Shown: piece after piece, positions 7,323-16,144 of the stretch
How positions within the stretch are numbered: position 1 is the first letter of the stretch
Layout: every line of letters begins with the position of its first letter
Source: Burkholderia dolosa
Lineage (GTDB): Bacteria > Pseudomonadota > Gammaproteobacteria > Burkholderiales > Burkholderiaceae
Direction: 5' to 3'
DNA length: 50,248 bases
Assembly (NCBI RefSeq): GCF_902499135.1
Contig: NZ_CABVPR010000044.1
Location: 1-50,248, forward strand
Notes under the pieces: generated by a model
What the model was told of the DNA's origin: nothing
The model's database searches: none
Seen by the model: the letters and a program-made list of their open reading frames with translations, nothing else
Program-made: the position numbers and the translations under genes

Positions 7323-8252
7323 TCATGCGCTCAGCCGGTCGACGATCGCGCGCAGCGACTCGTAGCCCTTCTTCGCATACTGATAGCTCGGCGCGACGGC
7401 CGGATCCTGTTCGGCTTCGACGACGAGCCAGCCTTCGTAGCCGGCGTCCTTCAGCGTGCGCAGCGTTGCGTCGTAGTCGAGCGCGCCGTCGCCGGGTACG
7501 GTGAACGTGCCGTTGATCACGCCGTTCAGGAAGCTCCAGCCGTCGTTGCGCGCCTGCGTGACGACCTGCGGCCGCACGTCCTTGCAGTGCACGTGCACGA
7601 CGCGCGACACGTGCTTCTTCAATAGCGCGACCGGATCGCGCGCGCCGCCGAAATACGCGTGGCCGGTGTCGAACAGCAGGAACACCTTCGCCGGGTCGGT
7701 CAGCGCCATCAGGCGGTCGACGTCGTCCGGCGATTCGACGTACGCGCCCATGTGATGGTGATACGCGAGCTTGATTCCGTACGTGTCGAGCAGATGCGCG
7801 CCGAATGCGTCGAGCCGCGCCGCGTAGCGCTGCCACGCGGCATCGTCGACGAAGCGCGGCCGCTTCGCGACCGGCGTGTCGATGCGCCCCTGGATCGTGC
7901 CCGCGCATTCGCCGTAGACGACGACCTTCACGTCGTTGTACTGCAGCTTCGTCATGTGCGCGCGGCAGCGCTCGATCTCGGCCGCGACTGCATCGTCGTC
8001 GGTCATGCCGGGCGCGACTTCCGCGAGAAAGCCCGAATACCAGCCGGACACGCACACGAGGCCGAATTCCGCGAGCTTCGCCTTCAGCTCGGGGCCTGTC
8101 TTCGGAAACTTGTTGCCGAGCTCGAAGCCCGCGTAGCCGATTTCGGCGCCTTCCTTCAGCGCCGTCTCGAGCGGCGTTTCGCCGCCGAGCGACGGCAGGT
8201 CGTCGTTCATCCACGACAGGGGATTGATACCGATGCGAACGTTCCAGCTCAT
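7323..8252 (-). CDS. iolE: myo-inosose-2 dehydratase (IolE)
   Basis: This 309-aa TIM-barrel enzyme of the AP endonuclease-2 / xylose isomerase fold removes water from scyllo-inosose (2-keto-myo-inositol) to give 3D-trihydroxycyclohexanedione. Typical elements are the N-terminal GINPLSWMNDDLP, EGAEIGYAGFELGNKFP, YHHHMGAYVES, LLFDTGHAYFGG and HVHCKDVRP, which supply the metal-binding Glu, His and Asp residues of the fold. Length matches the family. The operon order iolC-iolD-iolE-iolB mirrors the order of several pathway steps, and 58 bp separate it from iolD. Confidence 0.94.
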   Translation of the reverse strand: MSWNVRIGINPLSWMNDDLPSLGGETPLETALKEGAEIGYAGFELGNKFPKTGPELKAKLAEFGLVCVSGWYSGFLAEVAPGMTDDDAVAAEIERCRAHMTKLQYNDVKVVVYGECAGTIQGRIDTPVAKRPRFVDDAAWQRYAARLDAFGAHLLDTYGIKLAYHHHMGAYVESPDDVDRLMALTDPAKVFLLFDTGHAYFGGARDPVALLKKHVSRVVHVHCKDVRPQVVTQARNDGWSFLNGVINGTFTVPGDGALDYDATLRTLKDAGYEGWLVVEAEQDPAVAPSYQYAKKGYESLRAIVDRLSA

Positions 8253-8310
8253 GTCAGGCTTCCTCGATGTTGTTGTCGCGTGCGTGCGGGCGGGCCAGGG
8301 CGGCGCGGCG

Positions 8311-10194
8311 TCAGCGCCGCTGCCGCGTCTTTTCGTCCAGATAGCGGCGATGCGCGTGCTCGACGTCGGGCCGCGCGGACACTTCCGGCACCGCGACTTC
8401 CCACCACGCGCCGCCGTCGTCGGTCGTGCGCCGATGCGTGGTGTCGATCACGAGCACCTGGCTCTTCTTCGCCGCGCGTGCGCGCCGCATCTCGGTGCGC
8501 AGCTCGGCGACGTCGCGCACGTGCACGGCTTCGGCGCCCATCGCGCGCGCATGCATCGCGAAGTCGATCGTCGAGCGTTCGCCGCCTTCCGGCACGCAAT
8601 CGTCGAGCATGTTGTTGAAGCTCGCGCCGCCGCAGTTCAGCTGCAGCCGCTCGATGCAGCCGTAGCCGCGGTTGTCGAGGATCACGACGATGATCTTGCG
8701 GCCGAGCATCACGGACGTCGCGAGCTCCGCGTTGAGCATCATGTACGAGCCGTCGCCGACGATCACGATCACTTCGCGCTCGGGCCGCGCGAGCTTCGCG
8801 CCGAGCCCGCCCGCGATTTCGTAGCCCATGCACGAGTACGCATAGTCCATGTGATAGTTGCCCGGCACGCCGCTGCGCCACAGCTTGTGCAGCTCGGCCG
8901 GCAGCGTGCCGGCCGCGCAGACGACCAGATCGTCGCGCGCGCTGTCGCGCCCCGCATCGGCGGCCGAGTCGCGCACCGCGCCGATCACGTCGGCGTCGTA
9001 CGGCAGCGTGTCGTTCGGCACGCGCGTCGTCAGTTCGGTCACGCGCGCGTTCCAGGCGGCGGCCTGATCGCGGTTCGCGGCCGTCCATCCGGCGTCGGCC
9101 TGCCAGCCCGCGAGCGCGGCCGACAGCTGGCCGAGGCCGGTGCGCGCGTCGGCGACGAGCTGCCGGCCGCGTTTCTTGCCCGCGTCGAACGGCTGCACGT
9201 TCAGGCTCAGCAGCGTCGCGTGGCCGAACAGCGCGTGCGAGCCCGTCGTGAAGTCCTGCAGCCGCGTGCCGACCGCGAGCACGACGTCGGTCTGCGCGGC
9301 CGCGCGGTTCGCGGCGGGCGATCCGGTCACGCCGATCGAGCCCAGGTTCAGCGGGTGATCCCACGCGAGGCTGCCCTTGCCGGCCTGCGATTCGGCGACG
9401 GGCACGCCGTGCGTATCGGCGAACGCGCGCAGCGCGTCCCATGCCTGGCTGTACAGCACGCCGCCGCCGGCCACGATCAGCGGCTTCTTCGCGGCCTTCA
9501 GCACGTCGAGCGCATCGGCGAGCTCGAGCGCGTCGGCCGGCGGCCGGCGCATCCGGATCAGCGGCGGCGCGAAGAAATCCTCGGGCCAGTCGTACGCGAA
9601 CGTCTGCACGTCCTGCGGCAGCGCGAGACAGACCGGCCCGCACTGCGCGGGATCGGTCATCACCTGGATCGCGCGCGGCAATGCGACGAGCAGCTGCTCG
9701 GGCGACGTGATGCGGTCGAAGTAGCGGGTGACCGGACGGAAGCAGTCGTTCGCGCTGACGTCGCCCTGCTCGAAATCCTCGACCTGCTGCAGCACCGGAT
9801 CGGGCAGCCGCGACACGAACACGTCGCCGGGCAACAGCAGCAGCGGCAGCCGGCCGACGTGCGCGAGCGCGGCCGACGTCAGCATGTTGGTCGCGCCGGG
9901 GCCGATGCTCGACGTCGCGGCCATCATCCGCTGCCGGAAATTCGCTTTCGCGAAGGCGATGGCCGCATTGGCCATCCCTTGCTCGTTGTGCGCGCGGTAC
10001 GTCGGCAGCCGGTCGCGTTCGGCGTGCAGCGCCTCGCCGAGGCCGGCCACGTTGCCGTGGCCGAAGATCGCGAACACGCCGCCGCAGTACGGCAGGATCT
10101 CGGTGCGTCCGTCGGGCTGCGCGACTTCGGCGCGCAGCGCGGCCAGATAACGGACCAGCGCCTGGCTGACGGTCAGTCTTACGGTTTGGGTCAT
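8311..10194 (-). CDS. iolD: 3D-(3,5/4)-trihydroxycyclohexane-1,2-dione acylhydrolase (IolD), ThDP-dependent
   Basis: This 627-aa thiamine diphosphate enzyme opens the cyclitol ring to give 5-deoxy-glucuronate. The N-terminal domain carries the cofactor-activating Glu in AHNEQGMANAAIAFAKA, followed by SSIGPGATNM and PLLLLPGD. The C-terminal domain has the ThDP/Mg motif starting GDGSYMMLN and ending LDNRGYGCIERLQ. The start at 10194 (MTQTVRLTVSQALVRYL) gives the usual family length; the open frame continues upstream to 11652 only as a GC-rich shadow of iolC. It lies 44 bp downstream of iolC. Confidence 0.95.
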   Translation of the reverse strand: MTQTVRLTVSQALVRYLAALRAEVAQPDGRTEILPYCGGVFAIFGHGNVAGLGEALHAERDRLPTYRAHNEQGMANAAIAFAKANFRQRMMAATSSIGPGATNMLTSAALAHVGRLPLLLLPGDVFVSRLPDPVLQQVEDFEQGDVSANDCFRPVTRYFDRITSPEQLLVALPRAIQVMTDPAQCGPVCLALPQDVQTFAYDWPEDFFAPPLIRMRRPPADALELADALDVLKAAKKPLIVAGGGVLYSQAWDALRAFADTHGVPVAESQAGKGSLAWDHPLNLGSIGVTGSPAANRAAAQTDVVLAVGTRLQDFTTGSHALFGHATLLSLNVQPFDAGKKRGRQLVADARTGLGQLSAALAGWQADAGWTAANRDQAAAWNARVTELTTRVPNDTLPYDADVIGAVRDSAADAGRDSARDDLVVCAAGTLPAELHKLWRSGVPGNYHMDYAYSCMGYEIAGGLGAKLARPEREVIVIVGDGSYMMLNAELATSVMLGRKIIVVILDNRGYGCIERLQLNCGGASFNNMLDDCVPEGGERSTIDFAMHARAMGAEAVHVRDVAELRTEMRRARAAKKSQVLVIDTTHRRTTDDGGAWWEVAVPEVSARPDVEHAHRRYLDEKTRQRR

Positions 10195-10238
10195 CGTCGT
10201 TCGAGGAAAAGGAGTCGAATGGATGCGCGGGCCGCGCG

Positions 10239-12194
10239 TCAGGCCGCGGCGGCGCGCGCCGCGTCGCGGCGGCCGAGCCACGCGTCCACCAGCTGCGCGA
10301 AGTTGCCGGCGACTTCGTCGATCAGCGCCTGATCGTCGATGCGGCCGGCGAGCCAGTTCAGCGACGCGTCGGCCCACAGCGTGCGGCCGACCATGAAGCC
10401 CTTGACGATCGGGTTCGTCGCCGAGCGGAAGCTGTCGACCAGATACTGCAGCGGCTGGTTCAGCCCGAGGATCACCGCGCCGCGGCAATGGCGGTCGCGT
10501 TCGGCGACGAGCGCCTGGAGCCGCGCCCAGCCGTCGGCGCTCATCGGCGCGAGCTTCCACCATTCGGGCATCACGCCGAGGTTGTAGAAGCGCGCGACCG
10601 TGCGCAGCACCGCGTCGTCCTCGGTGCCGGCCGGCGTGACCGCGCGCGGCGGAATGATCTCGAGCAGCAGCTCGTTGCCGGTTGCGCGCGTGGCTTCCCA
10701 CAGTTCGAGCACGCGCTGCTCCTGCGCGACGCGCAGGTCGACGTCGTCGTCCGGGTGATAGTGGACGAGGCACTTCACGACCTGCTCGGTCGGCCAGTGC
10801 ACGAGCGCGGAGCCGACCGAGCGCGTTTCGTCGAAGCGCAGCGGCCGCGAGCCGGGCAGCTCGACCGGGCGGCCGACCCACCAGCCGCGTCCGGTCGCCG
10901 ACGCGAGCGCGTCGCGCCCGTATGCGCCGCCGTCGATCAGCACGCCGACGTGGCCTTCGATCCGTCGGTCGCGCTCGACCTGTTCGGCCGCGCGCACGAG
11001 CAGACGCTTGAGCGTCTTGATCCGCGCTTCGTCGGCGCCGGCCTGCACCGCGAGTTCGTAGAACTGGCTGCGATGGTCGAACGCCATCACGCACAGGTCG
11101 TCCCATTCGCGGCGCGGCACCGTCACGCGATGCAGATGCGCGAGCGTGCGGTCGGCGTCGACCTGCGGGTTGCGGCTGCCGCCGAACCAGTGCGCGAGCT
11201 CGGTCGGCGTCGGCATCGCGGCCGAGCATGCGTGGCGCGACACGACGATCGCGCCGCACGCGTTCGCGATGCGCGTCGATTCGGCCCAGTCGCGGCCGCG
11301 CAGCAGCCCCGACAGCAGCCCGGACAGGAATGCGTCGCCGGCGCCGAGCACGTTCAGCACCTCGACGCGTTCGCCATGGAACGTCGGCGCATCGTCGATG
11401 CGCGCGGGAACGTCGCGTTCGATCACGCAGCAGCCGAGCGCGCCGCGCTTGACGACCAGCACCGCGCCGCTCACGCGGCGCACGGCCTGCAGCGACGCGA
11501 TCAGGTCGTGCGGCACGCCGCCCGCGATCAGGAATTCCTCCTCGGTGCCGACCAGCAGGTCGAACTCGCCGAGCACCTGCTGCAGCTGCCGCGTGACCTC
11601 CGCATCGGGCACGTAGCGGTTCTCGCCGGCGCCGCGTGCGGTGAGCCCCCACAGCACCGGCCGGTAGTCGATGTCGAGAATGCGCACGACGCCGTGGCGG
11701 CGCGCGTAGCCGAGCGCGGTCAGCGACGCTTCGCGCGTGCCGGGCGTCGACAGGTGCGTGCCGGTGATCGCCAGCGCGCGGCAGCGGGCGATGAAGTCCT
11801 CGCGGATTTCGTCGGCGCGCACGGCCATGTCCGCGCAGTTTTCGCGCACGAACAGCAGCGGGAACGTGTCGCGATCCTTCAGCCCGAGCAGCACCAGCGC
11901 GGTCAGCCGCTCCGGATCGGTCTGCAGCTGGCTCGTGTCGCAGCCTTCGCGCTCGAGCGTCTCGCGCACGAAGCGGCCCATCTGCTCGTCGCCGACGCGC
12001 GAGATCATCGCGGTCTTCAGCCCGAGCCGCGCGACGCCGAACGCGACGTTGCCCGACGAGCCGCCGAGATACATCTGGAACGTGCGCGCGTCCTCCAGCC
12101 GGCTGCCGTACTGCTGCGCGTAAAGATCCACGGCGACGCGGCCGAGGCAGGCGAGATCGATGGGGCGGTCACTCGGAAAGTTCAACGGGCTCAT
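10239..12194 (-). CDS. iolC: bifunctional 5-dehydro-2-deoxygluconokinase / DUF2090 aldolase-like fusion (IolC)
   Basis: This 651-aa protein joins two enzymes. Residues about 10-340 form a PfkB/ribokinase-type kinase: GGSSGNVAFGVARLG near the N-terminus and VLNVLGAGDAFLSGLLSG with the catalytic Asp. It phosphorylates 5-dehydro-2-deoxygluconate. Residues about 345-645 form a DUF2090 domain (AFDHRSQFYELA, EIIPPRA, VILGLNQPLQYLVDSF), which in proteobacteria is annotated as the 6-phospho-5-dehydro-2-deoxygluconate aldolase that replaces IolJ. No separate iolJ exists in the window, which fits. ATG at 12194 (MSPLNFPSDRPIDLACLG) is the first of the leftward operon; the Arg-rich upstream extension is rejected. 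Confidence 0.93.
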   Translation of the reverse strand: MSPLNFPSDRPIDLACLGRVAVDLYAQQYGSRLEDARTFQMYLGGSSGNVAFGVARLGLKTAMISRVGDEQMGRFVRETLEREGCDTSQLQTDPERLTALVLLGLKDRDTFPLLFVRENCADMAVRADEIREDFIARCRALAITGTHLSTPGTREASLTALGYARRHGVVRILDIDYRPVLWGLTARGAGENRYVPDAEVTRQLQQVLGEFDLLVGTEEEFLIAGGVPHDLIASLQAVRRVSGAVLVVKRGALGCCVIERDVPARIDDAPTFHGERVEVLNVLGAGDAFLSGLLSGLLRGRDWAESTRIANACGAIVVSRHACSAAMPTPTELAHWFGGSRNPQVDADRTLAHLHRVTVPRREWDDLCVMAFDHRSQFYELAVQAGADEARIKTLKRLLVRAAEQVERDRRIEGHVGVLIDGGAYGRDALASATGRGWWVGRPVELPGSRPLRFDETRSVGSALVHWPTEQVVKCLVHYHPDDDVDLRVAQEQRVLELWEATRATGNELLLEIIPPRAVTPAGTEDDAVLRTVARFYNLGVMPEWWKLAPMSADGWARLQALVAERDRHCRGAVILGLNQPLQYLVDSFRSATNPIVKGFMVGRTLWADASLNWLAGRIDDQALIDEVAGNFAQLVDAWLGRRDAARAAAA

Positions 12195-12336
12195 AGACGG
12201 TTCACGCTCGCGGCCGGCGTTCGGCGCTGCCGGCTGATTGGGGACCGATTCGCGGCGACGTCGGCGGACCGCGCTTGCACGACGCACGCGCGCCCGCCGC
12301 ACGGGAATCGGGCTACGGACGCAGTCTAGTATTTTT

Positions 12337-12350
12337 GGAAATCCAGTTCC
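12337..12350. promoter_or_regulatory. IolR-like operator, perfect GGAA-N6-TTCC
   Basis: GGAA ATCCAG TTCC exactly fits GGAA-N6-TTCC, the recognition motif I recall being reported for the RpiR-type repressor IolR of Sinorhizobium meliloti. It sits between the divergent iol arms, and an RpiR gene closes the rightward arm. Binding by that protein is inference. Confidence 0.6.
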
Positions 12351-12366
12351 CTAGGTGAAATCACGT

Positions 12367-12380
12367 AGAAATAAATTTCC
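12367..12380. promoter_or_regulatory. second, imperfect IolR-like site
   Basis: AGAA ATAAAT TTCC matches GGAA-N6-TTCC at seven of eight defined bases. It starts exactly 30 bp after the perfect site, about three helical turns, so two dimers could sit on the same DNA face. It overlaps the -35 of the candidate rightward promoter. Confidence 0.45.
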
Positions 12381-12406
12381 ACATCGTCGACGAAGTGTTC
12401 TACAGT
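12378..12406 (+). promoter_or_regulatory. candidate sigma70 promoter for the inositol ABC operon
   Basis: TCCACA (12378-12383, 4 of 6) and TACAGT (12401-12406, 4 of 6) are separated by 17 bp. Transcription would start near 12413, about 85 bp before the binding-protein ATG. The -35 overlaps the second IolR-like site, consistent with repression. Confidence 0.4.
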
Positions 12407-12497
12407 TTCATCCGGATGCTGCAGTCGGTATCGGACTCGGCACGACGGCGCGCAACGCGCCGCTTTCCGCCCCCGGAGATGAGGAGACAGATCGATC

Positions 12498-13424
12498 ATG
12501 AAGACCAAGCTGATGGCCGTCGCGGCCGCCGCGATCCTGGCGATGCCGCTCGCGCATGCCGAGAAGATCGGCGTGACGATGGCGTCGTTCGACGACACGT
12601 TCCTGACCATCCTGCGCAACAGCATCGCGGACGCGGCGAAGAAGGACGGCGCGACCGTGCAGATCGAGGATGCCGGCAACGACGTCGGCAAGCAGTTGAG
12701 CCAGGTGCAGAACATGATCGCGCAGAAGGTCGACGCGATCGTCGTGAACGCCGTCGACACCGACGCGACGCCGAAGATCACGAAGATGGTGACGGCCGCT
12801 AAGATCCCGCTCGTCTACGTGAACCGCAAGCCGGTCGATTTCGACAAGCTGCCGGCCGGCGTCGCGGTGGTCGCGTCGGACGAGAAGCAGTCGGGCACGC
12901 TGCAGGCGCGCCAGGTGTGCAAGCTGCTCGGCGGCAAGGGCGACATCCTGGTGCTGATGGGCGAGCTGTCCAACGAATCGGCGCGCGCGCGCACGAAGGA
13001 CATCGAGGACGTGATCGCGACGAAGGACTGCTCGGGCATGCGCATCGTCGACAAGCGCGAAGGCAAGTGGAGCCGCACGCAGGGCCAGGACATCACGATG
13101 AACTGGCTGAGCTCCGGGACGAAGTTCGACGCGATCGTGTCGAACAACGACGAAATGGCGATCGGCGCGATCAACGCGCTGAAGGCCGCGCGCAAGCTGA
13201 CGCCGAAGACGATCGTGGCCGGCATCGACGCGACGCCGGACGGGCTCGCCGCGATGAAGAACGGCGAGCTGAAGGTGTCCGTGTACCAGAACGCGTCGGG
13301 CCAGGGTTCGCAGGCGGTCGCCACCGCGCTGAAGCTCGCGCGCAAGCAGAACGTCGAGCGCTACGTGAACGTGCCGTTCGAGCTCGTGACGCCCGAGAAC
13401 ATGAACCAGTACGCCAAGCACTGA
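12498..13424 (+). CDS. sugar/cyclitol ABC transporter periplasmic binding protein (probable inositol)
   Basis: This 308-aa protein is a ribose-type (Peripla_BP_4) binding protein. Residues 1-21 ([21 protein letters not shown]) form a Sec signal peptide with an AHA cleavage site. The mature protein begins [14 protein letters not shown], typical of the family, and contains [12 protein letters not shown] and [20 protein letters not shown] hinge-domain motifs. It delivers substrate to the downstream ATPase and permease. Its place opposite iolC makes myo-inositol the probable ligand, as for Caulobacter IbpA (inference). ATG at 12498 is preceded by GGAGATGAGGAGACAG, a strong ribosome-binding site. 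Confidence 0.9.
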   Translation: MKTKLMAVAAAAILAMPLAHAEKIGVTMASFDDTFLTILRNSIADAAKKDGATVQIEDAGNDVGKQLSQVQNMIAQKVDAIVVNAVDTDATPKITKMVTAAKIPLVYVNRKPVDFDKLPAGVAVVASDEKQSGTLQARQVCKLLGGKGDILVLMGELSNESARARTKDIEDVIATKDCSGMRIVDKREGKWSRTQGQDITMNWLSSGTKFDAIVSNNDEMAIGAINALKAARKLTPKTIVAGIDATPDGLAAMKNGELKVSVYQNASGQGSQAVATALKLARKQNVERYVNVPFELVTPENMNQYAKH

Positions 13425-13492
13425 CCGGCGATCCGATGAACTGCGCAGGCCCGGCGCGTGCCGGGCGCGCGTGCGATTTTCGAGGAACGTCC

Positions 13493-15049
13493 ATGTTTAC
13501 AGCCAGGATGGCGCGCCCGCCGGCCGGCGAGGCCGCGCCGGGTTCGTCCGGCCCGGCGGCTCCCGGCGACTGCGTGCTCGAGGTGCGCGGCGTCGGCAAG
13601 TCGTTTCCCGGCGTCGTCGCGCTCGACGGCGTGCAGTTCCGCGTGCGCCGCGGCACCGTTCATGCGCTGATGGGCGAGAACGGCGCGGGCAAGTCGACGC
13701 TGATGAAGATCATCGCGGGCGTCTATACGCCCGACAAGGGCGAGATCCTGATCAACGGCGAGCCGGTCGTGCTGAACGGCCCGCTCGACGCGCTCGAGCG
13801 CGGGATCGCGATGATCCATCAGGAACTGAACCTGATGCCGTACATGACGGTCGCGGAGAACATCTGGATTCGCCGCGAGCCGAAGAACCGCTTCGGGCTG
13901 ATCGATCATGCGGAACTGCGCCGCCGCACCGCCGCGCTGTTCGAACGGCTGTCGATCGACATCGATCCGGAAGCCGACGTGCGCACGCTGACCGTCGCGA
14001 GCCGGCAGATGGTCGAGATCGCGAAAGCCGTGTCGTTCGATTCCGACGTGCTGATCATGGACGAGCCCACGTCCGCGCTGACCGACAAGGAAGTCACGCA
14101 CCTGTTCCGGATCATTCGGCAGCTGCGCGAGCAGGGCAAGGGCATCGTCTACATCACGCACAAGATGAACGAGCTGTTCGAGATCGCCGACGAGTTCTCG
14201 GTGTTCCGCGACGGCAAGTACATCGGCACGCATGCGTCGGCCGACGTCACGCGCGACGACATCATCCGGATGATGGTCGGCCGCGAGATCACGCAGATGT
14301 TCCCGAAGGAGACGGTGCCGATCGGCGACGTCGTGCTGTCGGTGCGCAATCTCGGCGTCGACGGCGTGTTCCGCGACGTGAGCTTCGATCTGCGCGCCGG
14401 CGAGATTCTCGGCGTCGCGGGCCTCGTCGGCTCGGGGCGCTCGAACGTCGCCGAAGCGCTGTTCGGCGTCGTGCCGGCCACGTCCGGCGAAATCCGCATC
14501 GACGGCAAGCCGGTGCGCATCGCGACCCCCGCGCAGGCGATGAAGCACGGGATGGCGTTCCTCACCGAGGACCGCAAGGACACCGGCTGCTTCCTGAACC
14601 TCGACCTGCTCGCGAACATGGAAGCGGCGGTGCTGAGCCGCCGCTACGTGAAGTTCAACTTCGTCCGGCATGCGCAGCTCAAGCGCGACTGCGACGAAAT
14701 GAGCCGGATGCTGCGCGTGAAGGCGCCCGGGCTGCACGAGGAAATCCAGAACCTGTCGGGCGGCAACCAGCAGAAGGTGCTGATCGGCCGCTGGCTGCTC
14801 ACGCAGCCGCGCATCCTGATCCTCGACGAGCCGACGCGCGGCATCGACGTCGGCGCGAAGGCCGAGATTCACCGGCTCGTCAGCGCGCTCGCCGGCAAGG
14901 GCGTCGCGGTGCTGATGATCTCGTCGGAGATGCCGGAAGTGCTCGGCATGAGCGACCGCGTGATGGTGATGCACGAAGGGCGGATGACCGGCATCGTCGA
15001 TCGCAAGGACGCCGACCAGGTCCGCATCATGGACCTCGCATCGCGCTGA
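13493..15049 (+). CDS. CUT2-type sugar ABC transporter ATPase, two ABC domains (probable inositol)
   Basis: This 518-aa protein holds two fused ATPase domains. Domain 1 has Walker [10 protein letters not shown], Walker [13 protein letters not shown] and switch YITHKM. Domain 2 has the degenerate P-loop GLVGSGRSN usual in RbsA-like proteins, then signature LSGGNQQ and [15 protein letters not shown] ~25-residue Pro/Ala/Gly-rich leader precedes domain 1. The ATG at 13493 follows GAGGAACGTCC; the longer open frame is a shadow of the binding-protein gene. It energises the permease downstream for monosaccharide or cyclitol uptake. The first domain's signature (LTVASRQ) is also non-canonical but that is common in CUT2 proteins. 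Confidence 0.92.
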   Translation: MFTARMARPPAGEAAPGSSGPAAPGDCVLEVRGVGKSFPGVVALDGVQFRVRRGTVHALMGENGAGKSTLMKIIAGVYTPDKGEILINGEPVVLNGPLDALERGIAMIHQELNLMPYMTVAENIWIRREPKNRFGLIDHAELRRRTAALFERLSIDIDPEADVRTLTVASRQMVEIAKAVSFDSDVLIMDEPTSALTDKEVTHLFRIIRQLREQGKGIVYITHKMNELFEIADEFSVFRDGKYIGTHASADVTRDDIIRMMVGREITQMFPKETVPIGDVVLSVRNLGVDGVFRDVSFDLRAGEILGVAGLVGSGRSNVAEALFGVVPATSGEIRIDGKPVRIATPAQAMKHGMAFLTEDRKDTGCFLNLDLLANMEAAVLSRRYVKFNFVRHAQLKRDCDEMSRMLRVKAPGLHEEIQNLSGGNQQKVLIGRWLLTQPRILILDEPTRGIDVGAKAEIHRLVSALAGKGVAVLMISSEMPEVLGMSDRVMVMHEGRMTGIVDRKDADQVRIMDLASR

Positions 15050-15076
15050 GCGGCAACAAGCATGGAGACAACTGAA

Positions 15077-16102
15077 ATGGGCAATCTGAATCCGGTCGCC
15101 GATGCGCAGACCATGACGATCAAGACGCGGCACGCGAAGTGGCCGCCCGAGCTGAGCATCTTTCTCGTGCTGGTGGGCATCAGCCTGTTCTTCGAGGCGA
15201 TCGGCTGGGTCGTGGTCGGCCAGAGCTTCCTGTTCAACGCGGAGCGGCTCGAGATCATCGTGCTGCAGATGGCGGTGATCGGCATCATCGCGGTCGGCGT
15301 GAACCTCGTGATCATCACGAGCGGGATCGACCTGTCGTCGGGGTCCGTAGTCGCCGCGGCGGCGGTCGTGTCGGCGAGCCTCGCGCAGGTGTCCGATTTT
15401 CCGCGCGCGGTGTTTCCGCATCTGACCGACCTGCCGGTGATCTGGCCGGTGCTCGCCGGCGTGTGCGTCGGCTTGCTGGTCGGGCTGCTGAACGGCTCGC
15501 TGATCGCGCTGACCGGCATTCCGCCGTTCATCGCGACGCTCGGCACGATGGTCGCCGCACGCGGGTTCGCGAAGTGGTTCACGAACGGGATGCCGGTGTC
15601 GATGCTCACCGACCAGTTCGCGGCGATCGGCGCGGGTGCGAACCCGGTGATCGTCTTCGTCGTCGTCGCGGCGATCTTCCACGTCGTGCTGCGCTATACG
15701 CGCTTCGGCAAATACACGTATGCGATCGGCGCGAACCGCCATGCGGCCGTCGTGTCGGGCATCAACGTCACGCGTCACCTGGTGTTCGTGTATGCGATCG
15801 CCGGGCTGCTGAGCGGCATCGCGGGCACCGTGACCGCCGCGCGCGCGATCTCCGGCCAGTCGGGGATGGGCGTGATGTACGAGCTCGATGCGATCGCGGC
15901 CGTCGTGATCGGCGGCACGTCGCTGTCCGGCGGCCTCGGGCGCGTGACCGGCACGGTGATCGGCGTGCTGATCCTCGGCGTGATGACGTCGGGCTTCACG
16001 TTCATCCGCATCGACGCGTACTACCAGGAGATGGTCAAGGGCGCGATCATCGTCGCGGCCGTGATCGCCGACCAGTATCGCAACAAGAAAGGGCGCCGCT
16101 GA
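15077..16102 (+). CDS. CUT2-type sugar ABC transporter permease (probable inositol)
   Basis: This 341-aa RbsC-like inner-membrane permease has the family patterns NLVIITSGIDLSSGSVVAAAAV, GIPPFIATLGTM and AAVVIGGTSLSGGLGRV, with 8-10 hydrophobic segments. The start at 15077 (MGNLNPVAD) has GGAG nine bases upstream; an ATG five codons earlier (15062) lies closer to the previous gene and has a weaker leader. It follows the ATPase by 27 bp. Together with the binding protein and ATPase it forms a complete importer. Confidence 0.92.
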   Translation: MGNLNPVADAQTMTIKTRHAKWPPELSIFLVLVGISLFFEAIGWVVVGQSFLFNAERLEIIVLQMAVIGIIAVGVNLVIITSGIDLSSGSVVAAAAVVSASLAQVSDFPRAVFPHLTDLPVIWPVLAGVCVGLLVGLLNGSLIALTGIPPFIATLGTMVAARGFAKWFTNGMPVSMLTDQFAAIGAGANPVIVFVVVAAIFHVVLRYTRFGKYTYAIGANRHAAVVSGINVTRHLVFVYAIAGLLSGIAGTVTAARAISGQSGMGVMYELDAIAAVVIGGTSLSGGLGRVTGTVIGVLILGVMTSGFTFIRIDAYYQEMVKGAIIVAAVIADQYRNKKGRR

Positions 16103-16144
16103 CCGGCGGCGACGATTCCGAACGACGAGGAACGCGCACACGAC

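Larger units (their letters stand above)
12195..12497. promoter_or_regulatory. divergent control region of the two inositol arms
   Basis: This 303-bp gene-free stretch separates iolC (-) from the binding-protein gene (+). Its middle (about 12325-12410) is markedly AT-rich compared with the rest of the window and contains the two IolR-like sites, a candidate rightward promoter and TAGACT (12323-12328, minus strand) as a possible leftward -10. The outer flanks are GC-rich leaders. Confidence 0.7.

Noticed and set aside
13604-15049. Degenerate motifs in the CUT2 ATPase (GSGRSN P-loop in domain 2, LTVASRQ signature in domain 1)
   Set aside because: A degenerate second P-loop and a non-canonical first signature are common in RbsA-like proteins, so this is not a novelty, unlike the LivFG case.
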